A DNA stretch of 64,000 nucleotides from NCBI GenBank assembly GCA_027924585.1, contig BSBM01000424.1, forward strand, positions 434,001-498,000, written 5' to 3'. The position numbers were made by a program, and so were the translations under genes. The stretch comes from Larix kaempferi (taxonomy: Eukaryota > Streptophyta > Pinopsida > Pinales > Pinaceae). Of this stretch, positions 31,626 to 44,392 are shown in pieces. The notes beneath the pieces are model-generated. The model ran no database searches. It worked only from the letters and a program-made list of their open reading frames with translations, and was not told where the DNA came from. The first letter of the stretch is position 1, and every line of letters begins with the position of its first letter.

Positions 31626-33734
31626 CAAACTTTTGGTTCCTTTCTGCACCATATCGTCTGTGTATAGAAACAATATTCAACCTTGTAGCATAGGTTGAGA
31701 TCCTCATCACCCATGGTGATCATTAAGCTCATCAATTGATTATCGATCCTGGGTACCCATACAGAACCTGATTCACACTTCTTCTTTAATTACACCATTA
31801 AGAGAATGGTCTTATCTAGCCACTTGGAGCAAACATCTTATCATGATTCTCTTCCTCTTTCTAAGATAATTTTCTAGCCACAAGCCTTCTATAGTGTGTT
31901 TGATTTGTAAATCCTTTTGTTTGAACATCCATCGCTTGTTCAGTGTTCATCATTCATCATGATCTTTCCTACAAATAAAAATTAAGTACATGATTAGTAA
32001 TACTTCATAATCATCAAATCATATTGACATGATAACCTATTATGCATACAGATATCATTTACATAGTTATGTAACTATTTTGACCAATACTTTGGCACAA
32101 CACTTTCCCATATCCTGTATGCATACAATGGCTATCTAGATGCCTTCCATCTCTACCAGAACATACTATTGAGAGTGTGCACAGCTCTTAGCATGTCAGC
32201 AAAGAGGTTTCATTCTAGACAAGCAACAATGGAATGTTTGTCCAACTTACCAATCATATGCATATTAGTAGTATACTGTTCAATGCTCTATGAATGTTTA
32301 CACTCAGCATGATATATTCTAGGAATACAAATATGCATACAAGCAATATCATTTACTATTTCAAATAACATCTCAAATACTTATCTTTTATGTTTGTGTG
32401 GTTGCCTCCCGCTTGATGTTCTATATGTCTTTTGAACTTCTATTCATTCTGTACCACTGTGCATGCTCAAGTGTGCACTAGTGTCATCCTCATACACAGA
32501 CATACATTCATTAGTATATTCTCAATATTATCAAAAAATTCTAGTTCTAAATAATCTTTGAAAATGTATAGTCATGATTATAGATAATATTCAAGGTTTC
32601 AAGGAAGTCTTCTTTTACTTCTACATATTCTTGTTTGATCATAGTACTCTTCTGGTTAATTAGATCATCAAGATAAGAGACATAATATGCATAAACCCTT
32701 GATTACTAACTTTATGAATAAGCATAACCAATCATACCAAGTATACTTATATAAGGGATCCTAAGGTAAGATTCTAACTTGTCATAGGAAAACATACCTG
32801 GATTAGTATATCTGCTTAGATATGTACAACATACCTAAACAATCTCTTCAATGATTTAGAGATCCTGAGCTAGAACCTGCATGTCTCATAGGTTAAGCAT
32901 AATATAACAAAGTCATACATACCTCGTAAGTAGAACAAAGATTATGGATGAGTCTTTGTCTTCATGTTGTCATGTTTTAAGGAGCTTGATTTGTCTTTTG
33001 TGATGTACCTGTATCTTGTTAGCAAACGACATCAACCTCATACAACACCATAATGCATTAGTACAATCATATAGCCCTAATCAATGAATGTCTTCGATCA
33101 TTCACATGCATTCATACTATTACTAGGGTGATAAGACAATTCTAACATTAATCAAGATTGTACTAATAAATAACATGAAGACAAACACATTATGAACTTA
33201 ATCAAGAATCAGATTTCAAGACATACCTGAACCTCAAGTCATACCTGTCGAGACTTCTTGTAGTCTTCTTATGTAAGGCCTTAGCCTCAACTCCCCCTGA
33301 AACTTGATCTAGAGCTTGATTAGGGTTTGCTAGAGAAACCCTAAAAATTCAATCTTTGACTTTCACACTTCCGAATGAATGGAAGGATGTGTCTTGCTGA
33401 GCTGATCAAAGTAGCATACTTCAATTTTGAAATCTCCAAAAATTGACCCCTCAAAATTGCCTTTCAAACTTCTAGATCTTCTTGACAGGATCCCGAACTA
33501 GGGTTTGATGAAGCCCACCCTTTTGCTCAATCAAAAGGTTTGATCCAAGGCTCTAAACTCTTATTTTTCTGAGGAGCTTCCATCCGTGGATTCCGATTCC
33601 AAAAATTCTAACTTTCTCCGAAACCCTAAATTCCGGAAGCCATGAATAAAGGTGCTCCAAAAATAATTCTGTTTTGACAGAAATATGCACCTGATTGTTT
33701 CTGCTATAACTCTGAAATTTTTGCTCCAAAGGGT
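31626..33734. other. Non-coding body of the LARD-like element
   Basis: No ORF with recognisable domains on either strand. A further ACTCCCCCTG tract lies near 33294. It fills the place where copia gag-pol would be but shows no clear gag, protease, integrase or RT motif. Confidence 0.5.
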
Positions 33735-34088
33735 CTGAAAACGTTTTCTGTAGTAGCCTGACCTGTCATCTTTCCATCCTGACAGGTCTGACCTCAATTG
33801 GATTTTCTAAGAGAGATTTATGCCAAGTGTCGCAACGTGACCTGTTTATGGGATAAAACAGGAGAGCGAACTTGTACGGCATGCCACGTGTCACTATTTG
33901 ACCGTCGGCCTCTGAAAACTTTTCCTAAGATAGCTCTCCCTGTTAGCTTTCTATCCTGATAGGTCTGACCTCAATTGGAGTCTCTGAGAGAGAGTTATTC
34001 CAAGTGTCGTAACGTGACCTGTTTATGGGATAAAACAGGAGAGCGAACTTGTACGGCATGCCACGTGTCACTGGTTCACCTTCGGCCT
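33735..34088 (-). repeat. 177-bp tandem duplication in the LARD-like leader
   Basis: Two adjacent copies containing CTGATAGGTCTGACCTCAAT, then CAAGTGTCGTAACGTGACCT, then ACAGGAGAGCGAACTTGTAC and GGCATGCCACGTGTCAC; period 177 bp (e.g. GACCTCAATTGGA at 33791 and 33968). It lies in the 5' leader next to the PBS on the element's strand. Confidence 0.85.
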
Positions 34089-34464
34089 CTGAAAACGTTT
34101 CTTGAGATAGTACAGTCTGTGTAATACCTGTCAATTTTTACGAAATTTCATTTGGAGCTTCCTAGCCCAAGTTATGACCTTTTTTCCAAGGTTACCTGAT
34201 TTTGACTGAGATCTGGAAGAGGCAGAAACCCTAACTTGTACTGATCATAACTCATAAAGTACAACGAATCTGAGGGTTCCCTTTGGACACAAGGTACCTG
34301 GGGATGTTATCTTCGACCTGTAAACTTTTCAGACCCTGAAACTTCGCATAAATGGATTTATAGCGAAAGTTCCACGATGACTGGTTTTTTCTATGTAAAA
34401 CCCTAACCTTCAAATTGTCGTAAGTAAAGCAAGTGTCGTAAGTGCCATACCTTGCCTTCCTTCA

Positions 34465-34481
34465 GGTTAGCTCTGATACCA
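34465..34481 (-). promoter_or_regulatory. LARD-like element primer binding site
   Basis: The plus strand GGTTAGCTCTGATACCA abuts the right LTR; its complement TGGTATCAGAGCTAACC is an initiator-Met tRNA type PBS. Confidence 0.9.
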
Positions 34482-35085
34482 TGTTAATATTTAATATGCT
34501 AAGACTGAAAATAGCAGCATTACATTCCATTTCACAATAATAACATATACAGGATCACTGAAGAAACAACAAGCATAGCATAAACACAATAGACACAGAT
34601 TTATCCTGGGAAACCCTCATGGGGTAGAAAACCCAGTAAAGCTTCCTCAATATAGATGACCAGCAATACACAAAGATGCAAACCAAAGATATGATCTCCT
34701 CCTCCACCATAGCAGACCTCTCCTCCACAAGTGCTCCTTTCTCAAGTGAGTGTATGTGTCAAATGAGGAACACATCTCCTCTATTTATACACTACACTGA
34801 CATGTATTTTACAAAGGTACACGTAGGCTCGTATTTAACCAATGGGTTAAATACCCCACTACAACTGACTGGGCCGACCCCTCTAGGGTGGTCTAATAAC
34901 CCTTTGACCCACATAACATATACAAGGCCGACCCCCACTAGGGAAGTCTAATAACCCGAGTTACCACATTCCGACGGAGGAATAAACATCTCCGGATATA
35001 CAATAAGATCTTCACGGAGGAATGAAACATCTCCAGAATAATAAAGTACAAATATAATATTCTTTGAAGTTACAATATCTCAACA
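34482..35085 (-). repeat. LARD-like element 5' LTR (right copy)
   Basis: 604 bp, one base longer than the left copy, with TATAAATAG on the minus strand (34781-34789) as its likely promoter. Followed by the target duplicate tttac. Confidence 0.95.
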
Positions 35086-36115
35086 TTTACTGGTTTTATG
35101 TATTTCAGGTCATTACATTTGTGGAATTTTACCATGAACCAAAAAAAAAAGTGATGCCCATTCTTGTGTAGTCCTCCTGATCCAAAACCATAATTCCTTT
35201 GAGCGAAATGATTTTGTAGGGTGAGAGCTCCAAGATCAGTTGAAAAGGGTTTACTAATAGAGCTATAGGGTGAAACTAAAGAATGAAATAATTGCCTTCC
35301 CTTCATCTGGAAGTAAATTCGAGAAAACAATATGGTTATGTTACTGTTGCAAGGTTATCATTTATTTATGGATAAGCACTAGTAGGTGTGTTTACAACAG
35401 CATTTCAGCTTCTGATAATAGGTGTCGATGCACAAGAATCCAATGGAAATTTAGCATGGATGTCGAAGGTTGGTTGGTTTCTTTCAATTTAAGGCTAATT
35501 TTTCTACATAATGTAAGCTTTAAACTGACTCTTGTTTGAGGAACCTTTTTACTGTCATTATATTACTTGTATAAAGTTCTCAGTGTAAATTTTTTTTTTT
35601 TTTTTTAGACCCACGAGGTTTCTGATTTTGATTTTGAGCCTAACAAAAAAAAGGGGGTGTCCTTACATCATATCGATCAAGTTAAATTTGTTTTCCTTGG
35701 TACGAGGCTTGCTTTTCTTACTACCTGTTTTTAGTTATGGCCTAGGAATTTTCTGCTTTTGGAAGGCCATTGGTAATTGAGTCAAAGCCATACTGTATAC
35801 TGTTATGGCCTAGGCATTTTCTACTTTTCTTTACAAAGCTAAGAATATTTTATGGTTTGTATATTGTCTACAAGTAGTATCTCTTTTGGCGCAAAAACTT
35901 AAAATCTCGATTTGCATGATGCCTACATAGTCGAGTAAGATGTTGCTATGATATTGATTGTATGGATTGGAAGGTGATTGGTGGTTCTTTCTAACATGAA
36001 ACAATTAGAGGGCGTTGTTGATTAATACACTATTATTTCATTCAAATCACCTGTCTAAGATGGAAATCAACCTACTATGTTCATTTAAATGACAAGAGAA
36101 GTAAGGGCTTACTAC

Positions 36116-36131
36116 ATGCTCCCCCCCTAAG
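36116..36131 (-). promoter_or_regulatory. Possible polypurine tract of the split-LTR element
   Basis: Plus-strand TGCTCCCCCCCTAAGG equals CCTTAGGGGGGGAGCA on the minus strand, directly before the proposed LTR end at 36115. Supports minus orientation for the element starting at 27598. Confidence 0.45.
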
Positions 36132-38854
36132 GAGTAGGCACCCAAAATCATACATTTCAGATGAAATGATCTTGAAGCCATTGGATAACTTTGTAGTACT
36201 GCACAACTGTGTCAAGCATTTTAGGATAAGACAATTTGTACTTGCTAGAGTTTTCAGTCCTTTTATTCTAGTCAAACCAACACATGTATCTTCAATGTCC
36301 GGTCAAATAGTTGGTTCCCCACCAGTCAACCTGATATTATCCATAGCTTCAACAGGCATGCAATATTGATACCTTAGCTTGCATCGTTCTGTTAGGGACA
36401 TTCTCAGGAAGGCATGCACCTTATCAATTATTAATCAATAAGCATATTTGATACAGCTACATTTTCCACAGATGATTCTGTGAAAGACTTTGCAGCAGAA
36501 GTTTCCAATGACCTCAAGACTATTTTAGAAATAGCATGGGATATTTCCCTTTCATGAATTGCAATGATATCACAAGAGGAAGCATGGATCGTCTCTCACT
36601 CAAGATAACACCCGCTTGTATCACAAATTTATTAAAAAAATGATTGATGGGTCAACTCTCCTTAGGAAACCGCCCATTTATAACCCACAACAAAAACAAA
36701 AGGAATGAGTGGTCACCATCCTTGGTTTTCAAAGAAATGTAGTGATAGTAAACACCCAATATATAATTAAAAGGATCGACAAGAGTTATAGTTTTTCATT
36801 TGAAAAATAAATACAACATCCATAATAATGAAATTCCCATACCGGTGCAACATACTCTGACCACTTCCCTTGATTTTCCAAGCGAATTGTGGTGTCAACC
36901 GAAGTCTCAACAACACTGATTGTATAAGAAAGAGGAGACTTGTACATGATAGAATTTCCTTCCTCCACATAAGGAAAATCAACTTCATACTAAAATTTCT
37001 TCTCGCCCAAAAAAACTCCTCCCTAATGAGGCTGAGCCTCTCCATAAACACGTTATTGCATAATAGTGGGAACATTTTTCCTTCAAGGTAAAAACCCTAA
37101 CCATTTCCTCTTTTTCCTTAAAATAACATAATACTAATTTAATATTATTCACTTGTATTAGGGAAACTCCTAATTAATTAAATCACAAACTTATATTATA
37201 ATATATATCTTTTAGATGATTTTTTTCTTTCAATTATTAAATATAAAATGACTTTTTTTCACAAATAAGGTACTTTCTTTTATCCAAAATTGGAGATGAA
37301 GAGAAATGCTTCAAAGAATTAACAGGTACTTGATGAGAATATAATGAATTCATTTTGTCATCAAGTACTAAATCACATTCCATGTTGTGAATCATATTCA
37401 GTGTTGCAAGCCAAGATTGAGCAACCCAACTGAAAGATCTCAATCTCCCTCCCCTAATGTTAACAAGTTGTGGTATGGAATCACAAATTCTGTAGGGCTC
37501 ATCCTGAATTAGTTATGTAGCTACAATGAGAGATCCATAATGACAAAGCTAAAGATATAGGGTTCATAATGATAAAGTTATTAAGAGTATATTGGTTGGT
37601 TGAAATTAACTTCCATGAGAAGTTCGTGATAGTACGATAAAAATGGGATAAAAATGGCATGGTTAAAGCATGTAAAACATTAGTAGTGCTAAGAAATTGG
37701 CATTGGATAGTTGTACAAGCAGGATAAGGCTTTGGTTAAGTAGAACACACATGAAGAATTCTTTGTATTAACCCTTCAGTAAGAATTCCAATAAGGACTC
37801 TCATGATTAAGAGATCCAATAATGACCTACTGTCGGTCCAAGTAGGTTCATAACACATGATTAGTAGTTGGACAATATCACTTGATGAGAAACAAGAAGA
37901 AAATTAAAGAAATGAATCTAATATGAACTTAATCTATATATTGGTTGAGTGTGTGAATGCCTCATGTATAGCAGGATATGTGATATTAGGTACTCATTCT
38001 TATATGTTCAAAAAATATTAAGGTATCTATATCTATATATGCCATGTAATGAGTTGGTTAATTGTGATAGGAGTGTTCTTGATATTTATATTTTGTTCTA
38101 TATATGATATGTTTTAAGTTAATGATCATGAGATGAATGTTCATAATAGCATCTTGTGTTACTTAAGAAGACATGTGGTTATTAGCATGTGGCTGCATTC
38201 CACCTAAGACATGTGGTTATTAGCATGTGCATGTGATACTTCTTGATGTTACTTCATGACGTTATGGTGCTTTATAAGATAGATGACGTGTTGAACATAA
38301 AATAATATTATTTTGTGCTGCTTTTAATTTAGCATTTAATAGCTTTATCATGGAATCTAGAGATAAATGACATTTGGTACATAAAATGATATTAATTCAT
38401 CTTGATATTGCTAATGTTGAAATATGGCAGCTTATCATGACATATTAATGGGATGCTTAGTGAAATTATGAAAGTATCATGACTAGTTATGTTATAATGG
38501 TAGAACAGAGCACCTAAATGCATTAGATGTTAAACTTGGCATGACTTACAGTGACAATGGCTTATGATGTAATGTAATGCAATATGAAGTGGTGTCTAGA
38601 CATTCTTGTTAGCACATGATTCAAGGTTGATCCATGATATATTATTATATTGAGTTATGGTTACTAATGATTATCCATTATGGTAAGGACAAGTTGTTCC
38701 AAGTGATCCACTCAAATAGCCTAGTGAGGCTAATCATTCTATGATTTCGTGGGAGACCATAACCACGAATGAGAATGGCTACTATAAATATATTATGGGC
38801 TGGGGGACAATCCCAACAATTAATTCTATGCCAACAACTCTTGAATTTAGTACC
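36132..38854. other. No gene supported
   Basis: Expected to be the interior of the split-LTR element if that call is right, but no gag, integrase or RT motif could be read on either strand. A 24-bp duplication (AAGACATGTGGTTATTAGCATGTG, in part) occurs near 38165 and 38206. Confidence 0.4.
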
Positions 38855-39300
38855 ATAAGTTGGGAGGATGGAAATGCCATGGTTACTTCCCATAGAACTT
38901 CTGATGTGACCAGAGTCCATGGTTGGAGACATAATCATCGGGAGGGAGGTTTATGTAGAAGGACTTTTGATGCCTGGGAATAGTTCCTTGAGGGTGCTTG
39001 TGGAGGATGTTTAAAGGCTATCCTTTCGAGATTCCTGGGGTATAATGACCTTGATATCAGGATCGGGGTACCGGGAACCAGATACCGGTTAGCACCGATG
39101 AGGCCCAGATTCCAGTTAAATTCCAATGAGGCCACACTATTACCAAAAGTTGGGAGGGTGGAAAGGCCATGGTAACCTCCCAAGGAACTTCTGATGCCTA
39201 CTGTATGATTCGCAGACATGTTACAGTAGGGGGATCATGCCATGGCGAGTGTGACCATCCGGATTTGGAGGGGAGGTTTATGGAGGTGGTAGATGGTATG
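38855..39300. repeat. Imperfect direct repeat, GGGAGGATGGAAATGCC type
   Basis: The block AAGTTGGGAGGATGGAAATG, then CCATGGTTACTTCCCATAGA, then ACTTCTGATG (from 38858) recurs from 39149 with changes. The copies are about 290 bp apart. GC content is higher than the flanks. Could be LTR-derived, but no termini were found. Confidence 0.55.
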
Positions 39301-40130
39301 ATTATGTTGCTGCTGCAACCTTATCCCCAAAATTTTCTTAAAATTGTAGGGCCCCTCCTATTTTTTTTATTTACTTAGAGCTTTTTCATTTTGATAAGTT
39401 TACTTTTTGTCACTTAGAATTTTTTGGAAAACAAGTGGAAAGGGCAAGTTTCTAAATCAATGCAGCTTGAGATTTTCTGCCGAAAAGGTTGGAGAGATTC
39501 CCCAAGTCACGCCGAAACAATCGGAGAAAATTGCTATAAGGTTTTTGTTTCAGGGAAACTCCACAAGTTACGCCGACATAGAGGAGGCAAAAGAAAACCA
39601 ATGTTTTGGAAAATCCATGCTGAAACACATCGGACTGAAATGGAAAAGTACGGCAAAACACATCGGCGTAAAGGGGATCGACACAGATTTGAGAAAGACA
39701 CCGAAGTAGATCGCTGATGAAATGAAAAGTCCTTCGTTAGGGGGATTGGAGCAAGTTGAAAGAATTCTCTGAAATGGAATCGACGCCACACTTTAATGAA
39801 GATGTCGATGAACATATGCAAGTCACACGCCGGCGACAAATGCCAAGTCACGTCGAAGTGATTAGACGTAAAATGGGAAAGATGTCGATACACTTCAACG
39901 CGAAAAGTAAAAGGCACCGAAAAGATTCAGAAAAAGGGATCAACATGAAATGAATAAGGGACGCTGACACATGTCGCTACGAATAGCAAAAGAGTGTTAA
40001 AACGCTTCAGCGCAAAAAGGGATTTGCTGCGAAACCTAAAGGGGAATAGTAAAAAAGGGAAACAACCTTGATCAAATGGTGGGCCCGTTAGAATGTATGA
40101 CTTGGGAATTTATTACTATGGTTATGGTGG
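39301..40130. other. No gene supported; short overlapping frames
   Basis: Overlapping frames on both strands at 39407-39953 lack domains. The stretch is enriched in ACGCCG/CATCGG words compared with neighbours, which suggests regulatory or LTR-derived sequence, but no boundaries can be drawn. Confidence 0.35.
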
Positions 40131-41309
40131 GTTATATAAAGGTTAAAATGGTCTATTGTGACATTCATCTGTGATGTTGTTTGCAATCAGAGCCTCCACC
40201 GGATGCTAGATGCACCCAACGTCGTTGAGCATCCATTTTTAACCAGTCTTCAACTGCGAGGTAGGCCTTTTTTTCCGTATCTGTTGTTTGAAACGACGTT
40301 ATTTTTTACCATTGATAGAAGAAAAAAAACTGCAACCATCATTGGCACCCTACTCATGTGTAAAACGCGAATTGGTTGTTAGGTTATAAATGCACATTTT
40401 TTTTCTTAGTATTTTGAAAAAACCAGAGGTAAACCATTGTTTTTCTTTCGATTGGGGATAGGTTAACGATGGCCAATGGAGTTATAATGGTATTATAAGT
40501 AGAGGTTATCAGCCCAAATGTGCTAGGGTTTTCTCATTCGAATGACCACCTCAGTCCATACTTATCATTTGGTCGATGTCCATCCCCGACCGCTTATATT
40601 TTACCTTCCAGTTGACTTAACTATGTGGTGTGGGCATCCCACATTTAATAAATGTCTAACCTCCACGACCTACTGTGAATTTTTTTCCTTCCCAATATGT
40701 GGAATTCCATCACAAAGCCCTAATTGCTTATGTCCCAACTATTGGTTGATTCCGGCAGGACTCTTAATAAATACACCGTTATTACTTTTCTTTTGACCAA
40801 GTGTTGCCTTGCTCTATTTTGTTGGGAAATCCTAAGGGGGAAGTAAATGAGATTTTGTAATTTGAACTTTCCAAGATATTGAAAGAATGAACCGTCATAT
40901 TCTTTTAAAGAGAAAATTCAGTTCTGTGCTTATTTGATTGTTATTTGTCTTTTCTAAAATAGTTGGTTTGCAATAAAACCTTTGTTATAACTTTTCCTGA
41001 ACAGAAATGTGATTGGGGTAATGTGACCGGTTTTGTTTATGAAAGAATGTTGGATACATTTTGAGGACCTTTTCTGATGGTTCATTAGAATATCTAGAGG
41101 ATTCCACAGGAAAAATCCAGTGACACATTGTCTATTGCACACAAGTGTACATAAAACATAACCAACATACACCTGACACCATGGAAGTAATGAATTTTCT
41201 AATTTTGTTTTCCTGTAAATAGTATTGATAAGGGATATCTTTACATGCTGCTTGATTCTATTGCTTTAATGTTAAAATTTGCTTACATATTTATTTGACG
41301 TTCCATTAG
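40131..41309 (+). promoter_or_regulatory. Possible promoter, leader exon and GT-AG intron ahead of the 41319 ORF
   Basis: TATATAAA at 40133-40140 could set a start near 40165-40170. A 5' splice candidate GAG/GTAGGC lies at 40260/40261 and a 3' splice candidate TTCCATTAG at 41309, ten bases before the ATG at 41319. The intervening 1 kb is T-rich and non-coding. The arrangement is internally consistent but rests only on these short signals. Confidence 0.3.
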
Positions 41310-41318
41310 GATTCGAAA

Positions 41319-44300
41319 ATGCAAAAATTGGCTTCCAAGCAAAAGCTCAGGATAATTGAATCCGACTCTAACATAGAGGTTATTGCAGACACTCCAGTGG
41401 AGACTATATTTGAAGACACCAAAGCAGCGAAATGAATCATCCTAGAATACAAGTGGGATGAACTATATCATCTCATCAGATATCAGAATGTACCCGATAC
41501 ATCCACTGAGGAGATGATGGTGTATCAAAATATAAAGAAATCTGGTCTCCATAAAGAAGCTACCTGACCAAATATTTTCCCATGCTTTGAAGTCATCGAC
41601 TAGATCCTACCTCATATAGATGTTGGCACAAGGATTATCTCCAATATGAGCGAGGAAGGATTTGCTTCATTCCAAGCGGGTCACATCGCTGGGGCATATA
41701 AATTATCATCACCCAAATTCATGATGACGAAGGACTGGATCAGAGGAGTAAATATAGATCACTTTGAATACACCAAGAAGATGATGATCCTAGGAAAGAA
41801 ACTGAGGCAAAGAGCAAGTGGAGAACACGATGCCAATAATTTAAGGACACCGTTCAGAATCATAGCTTTGACGTTGAGCAGATTTTTCGGTAGAGAAAAT
41901 ATGAATATATACAAGCTAAAATGGATACCATTGATGTATCATATATCCTTCCATGGCACCATTTTCAATTGGGAAGATATTATCTCAGAAAGCATGGCGT
42001 AACAATAGTTGCATCCCAAGGAGGAATGACCCAAAAGAAAGCATAATTTTTCATGTCCTCTATCTTATGGATTGCATACTAGTCAGACACCCATTCCCTA
42101 AATTGTGATGTGTATAGAATCAGACTGAGCCCCCCTTTATGTGGCTTATCAGATCACTTGGGACCACAAGTATGCGAGCTACTACAATCTCATCTATGAA
42201 TATATAATTACTCCTTTGCATTGGTTGATTTTTAAGGAAGAACCAAATTGCTTGTCAGATAACGCTATGGCATTTATAAATGAATATGGAGACTACTACT
42301 TTTATCCGTACGGCACTTACATCAGGATGTATGGGGGAACCAAATCCCCATCTTTAATGCCTAAGTATGTGACTGATTTTGTAGTACACAAAGAAGTAGT
42401 TAGATAGGTTTTCATCAACGGTATAGGTAACTTTCTGAATGAACATAAGAAGGCATCTTACCCACCATTTCCATTTGTCATTGGGGCCTACAAATTCCCT
42501 AAGGTGAAAGGTGCAGAATCTTTCATAAAAGAATTAGAGGCTTTCCATTTCGGGGAAAAGGTTTTCGTGAGGAATGACATTTCACAAAAGATCTCCCAAC
42601 ATTATGCGTCATGCAAGATTCTTTTTGAATAATCAGACCATTTACTTAAGGATGAGGAGCTGTTTCAGAGAGCAAACAATATGACTGAGTTAAATAAACG
42701 TTTTGTTCAGAAAAGTGGCGCAGGCCCTAGTCGTGCTGCAGAGATTGCTAAGGAGGTCAAATTGCAGAATCAAAAGGAAGAAGCAGAGAGACTACATGCA
42801 GTGGAAACAAAAAGGAAGAAAAGGGAAGAAGTATAGAGGCTACAGGCAGAGGAAACAAAAAAATAAAGGACAATAGAAGAAAACAAAACAAAAGAATAGA
42901 GGAAATAAAAGAGAAAGAAGAGCAAGAAGCAGTAGAGAGAACCACTGAATTGGAAAGGAAAAGAAAATAAAAGAAGAAGACATGCTCAAGAAAGTTGTGG
43001 AAGAGGAAGAATCCCAGGGTGGAGGTCCAAATTTCCAGGACATGGATATATATTCACCAGGAGTGTCAGGAATCACACTTACAGGGGGACACCTCCCATT
43101 TGTGGAACTTGGACTCACTCCTTTCACCCCATCAAAGCAACACACAGTGACAAAGTTGGATATGATAGTCTTCAACTCAAAAAGGAAGACAATAACCAGG
43201 AGATCGGAAAAAGACTGAATATGGGAGAAGAGCCTAATGTGGTGACCATTCAAGAGAATACCATAATGGAAGGAACCCATAAGGATCCCAATTTCACAGC
43301 ATCAGTGAATTGAGGAGCTGCACAAGCAAGTGCAGATAATGTTGATAAGCTAATGAACGACTTGGAGCGCAACAAGTGGAAGATGCTAAAGCTAAAAGAT
43401 AACCTAATGAAAGCACCAGGTGAGGAGGTAGTAATGAAGAGAAAAAATGATGATGTAGTTTCTGGAAAGAACAGATTATTATCCGATTATCAGAATCTGG
43501 AAAATGAAAAGGATGCTTTAAATGTACAGTTGCTGATTATGGAGGGTGAAAAAAGTGGGTTTTATGCTTGCATAAATGAATTAGAGGGAAAGGAAATAAA
43601 AACAAATCAACAAGTGGAAATCATGAAATCCTAGATGGATGAGCTGGTGAGAAAGAACGTGTCTCTAGTGTAACAGGTCGAGTTTGCACAGAATCAAAAT
43701 CAATACATGACTCCTTCCCACGAGCAGGCATGCAAGATACAGAAACAGATCTATCACTCACAGGAATTATTTACTGAAGAAATTTACAAGATGAAGCAGA
43801 TGATAGATAGGATGAAGAATATTTCTTCAGATTCTGTGTCAATAAGGAAGAAGTTGGTTAACTCTTTTAAAAATATTAAAAATCAGATGGCTGGAAGGAA
43901 GAAAATGCAAAGTTTCCTGATCACCTTCCAAACAAGACAGCTGCAGAACTTAAATTGGATATAGCGCTTCTTGAATTTTGCAAGAAAGATTCCAGAAGGA
44001 TATGTGGAGAAGCACCGAAGTCCATTGAAAAGTGTGAAGAGTTCTACAAAAGAATTCATTAGATACATGAAAAATGCCACATTGCATTGACTCCATATAT
44101 GGATGAGCTACCCACAAAATATCAACGTTTAGTATATCATAAAACTGGATGTGTTGAATGAAGCAGACCTCAACTAGTATAATGGGCAGGCATCCATAAA
44201 TTCTTATTTCTTAGAAGAAATCTACAAAGCTGCCGCTGAGGGAGTGACCAACGTAGAAAAGGAGTGATCTATCCACGAGGTGTCTTTGAAAGTATTAGAA

Positions 44301-44384
44301 CCACTCCAATGTAATATTATATTTGAGGAGGAAGAATTATGGGATAATTACATTTCTAGTTTGGAGGGCCCACCAGGAAATTAA
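41319..44384 (+). pseudogene. Large decayed ORF with coiled-coil-like middle, probable retroelement accessory ORF
   Basis: About 1,020 codons, most in a single frame from ATG 41319 to TAA 44382-44384, with scattered stops and local frameshifts (about 42860-43210 and 43890-44100). The N-terminal half is globular (EEGFASFQAGHIAGAYKLSS, DYYFYPYGTYIRMYGG, FVIGAYKFPKVKGAESFI). Then follow Lys/Glu/Gln-rich coiled-coil-like stretches (about 42640-43000 and 43350-43900), a Ser/Gly/Pro linker, and an acidic end (FEEEELWDNYISSLEGPPGN). No gag, pol or cellular family is recognised. Its size, plan and position just before an LTR resemble the accessory ORF at 10808-13726, though I see no clear sequence match. 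A decayed host gene is the alternative. Confidence 0.55.
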
Positions 44385-44392
44385 TTTTAATT

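Larger units (their letters stand above)
28078..35085 (-). mobile_element. Young non-autonomous LTR retrotransposon (LARD-like) filled with tandem repeats
   Basis: 7,008 bp, LTRs of 603 and 604 bp with about eight differences by eye, and a tttac target duplication (28073-28077 and 35086-35090). Orientation is minus: the right LTR is preceded on the plus strand by the complement of TGGTATCAGAGC, and the left LTR is followed by a complemented PPT. No gag or pol ORF survives. The interior holds a copia RNase H tail (31500-31620), nearly 3 kb of tandem arrays toward the 3' LTR (28903-31400) and a duplicated leader. It is the youngest layer of the stack and presumably mobilised by proteins from a copia relative; that is inference. 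Confidence 0.9.
27598..36115 (-). repeat. Probable third LTR (about 1,505 bp), split by the 28078-35085 element
   Basis: Begins TGTAACAACCCTC at 27598, abutting the truncated copia LTR. It is interrupted at 28077 by the tandem-repeat element and resumes at 35091. It plausibly ends GGCTTACTACA at 36115, just before a plus-strand CTCCCCCCCTAAGG, i.e. a minus-strand PPT. The termini are partly inverted (TGTAACAACCC versus TGTAGTAAGCCC). If right, this is the 3' LTR of a minus-strand element whose body lies to the right. The left flank aatac has no matching right duplicate in the window. The end at 36115 is inferred. Confidence 0.42.

Noticed and set aside
27960-35110. Young element inserted in a spliced intron (CAG/GTAAGG at 27979 and TTTCAG at 35108)
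   Set aside because: Splice-like words alone, with no coding exon on either side; the surrounding sequence is better explained as LTR.
36767-37075. Minus-strand ORF as integrase C-terminus of the split-LTR element
   Set aside because: No chromodomain, DDE or other integrase motif can be read.
39407-39953. Cluster of overlapping ORFs on both strands
   Set aside because: Three frames open over the same DNA with no motif; reflects composition, not coding.
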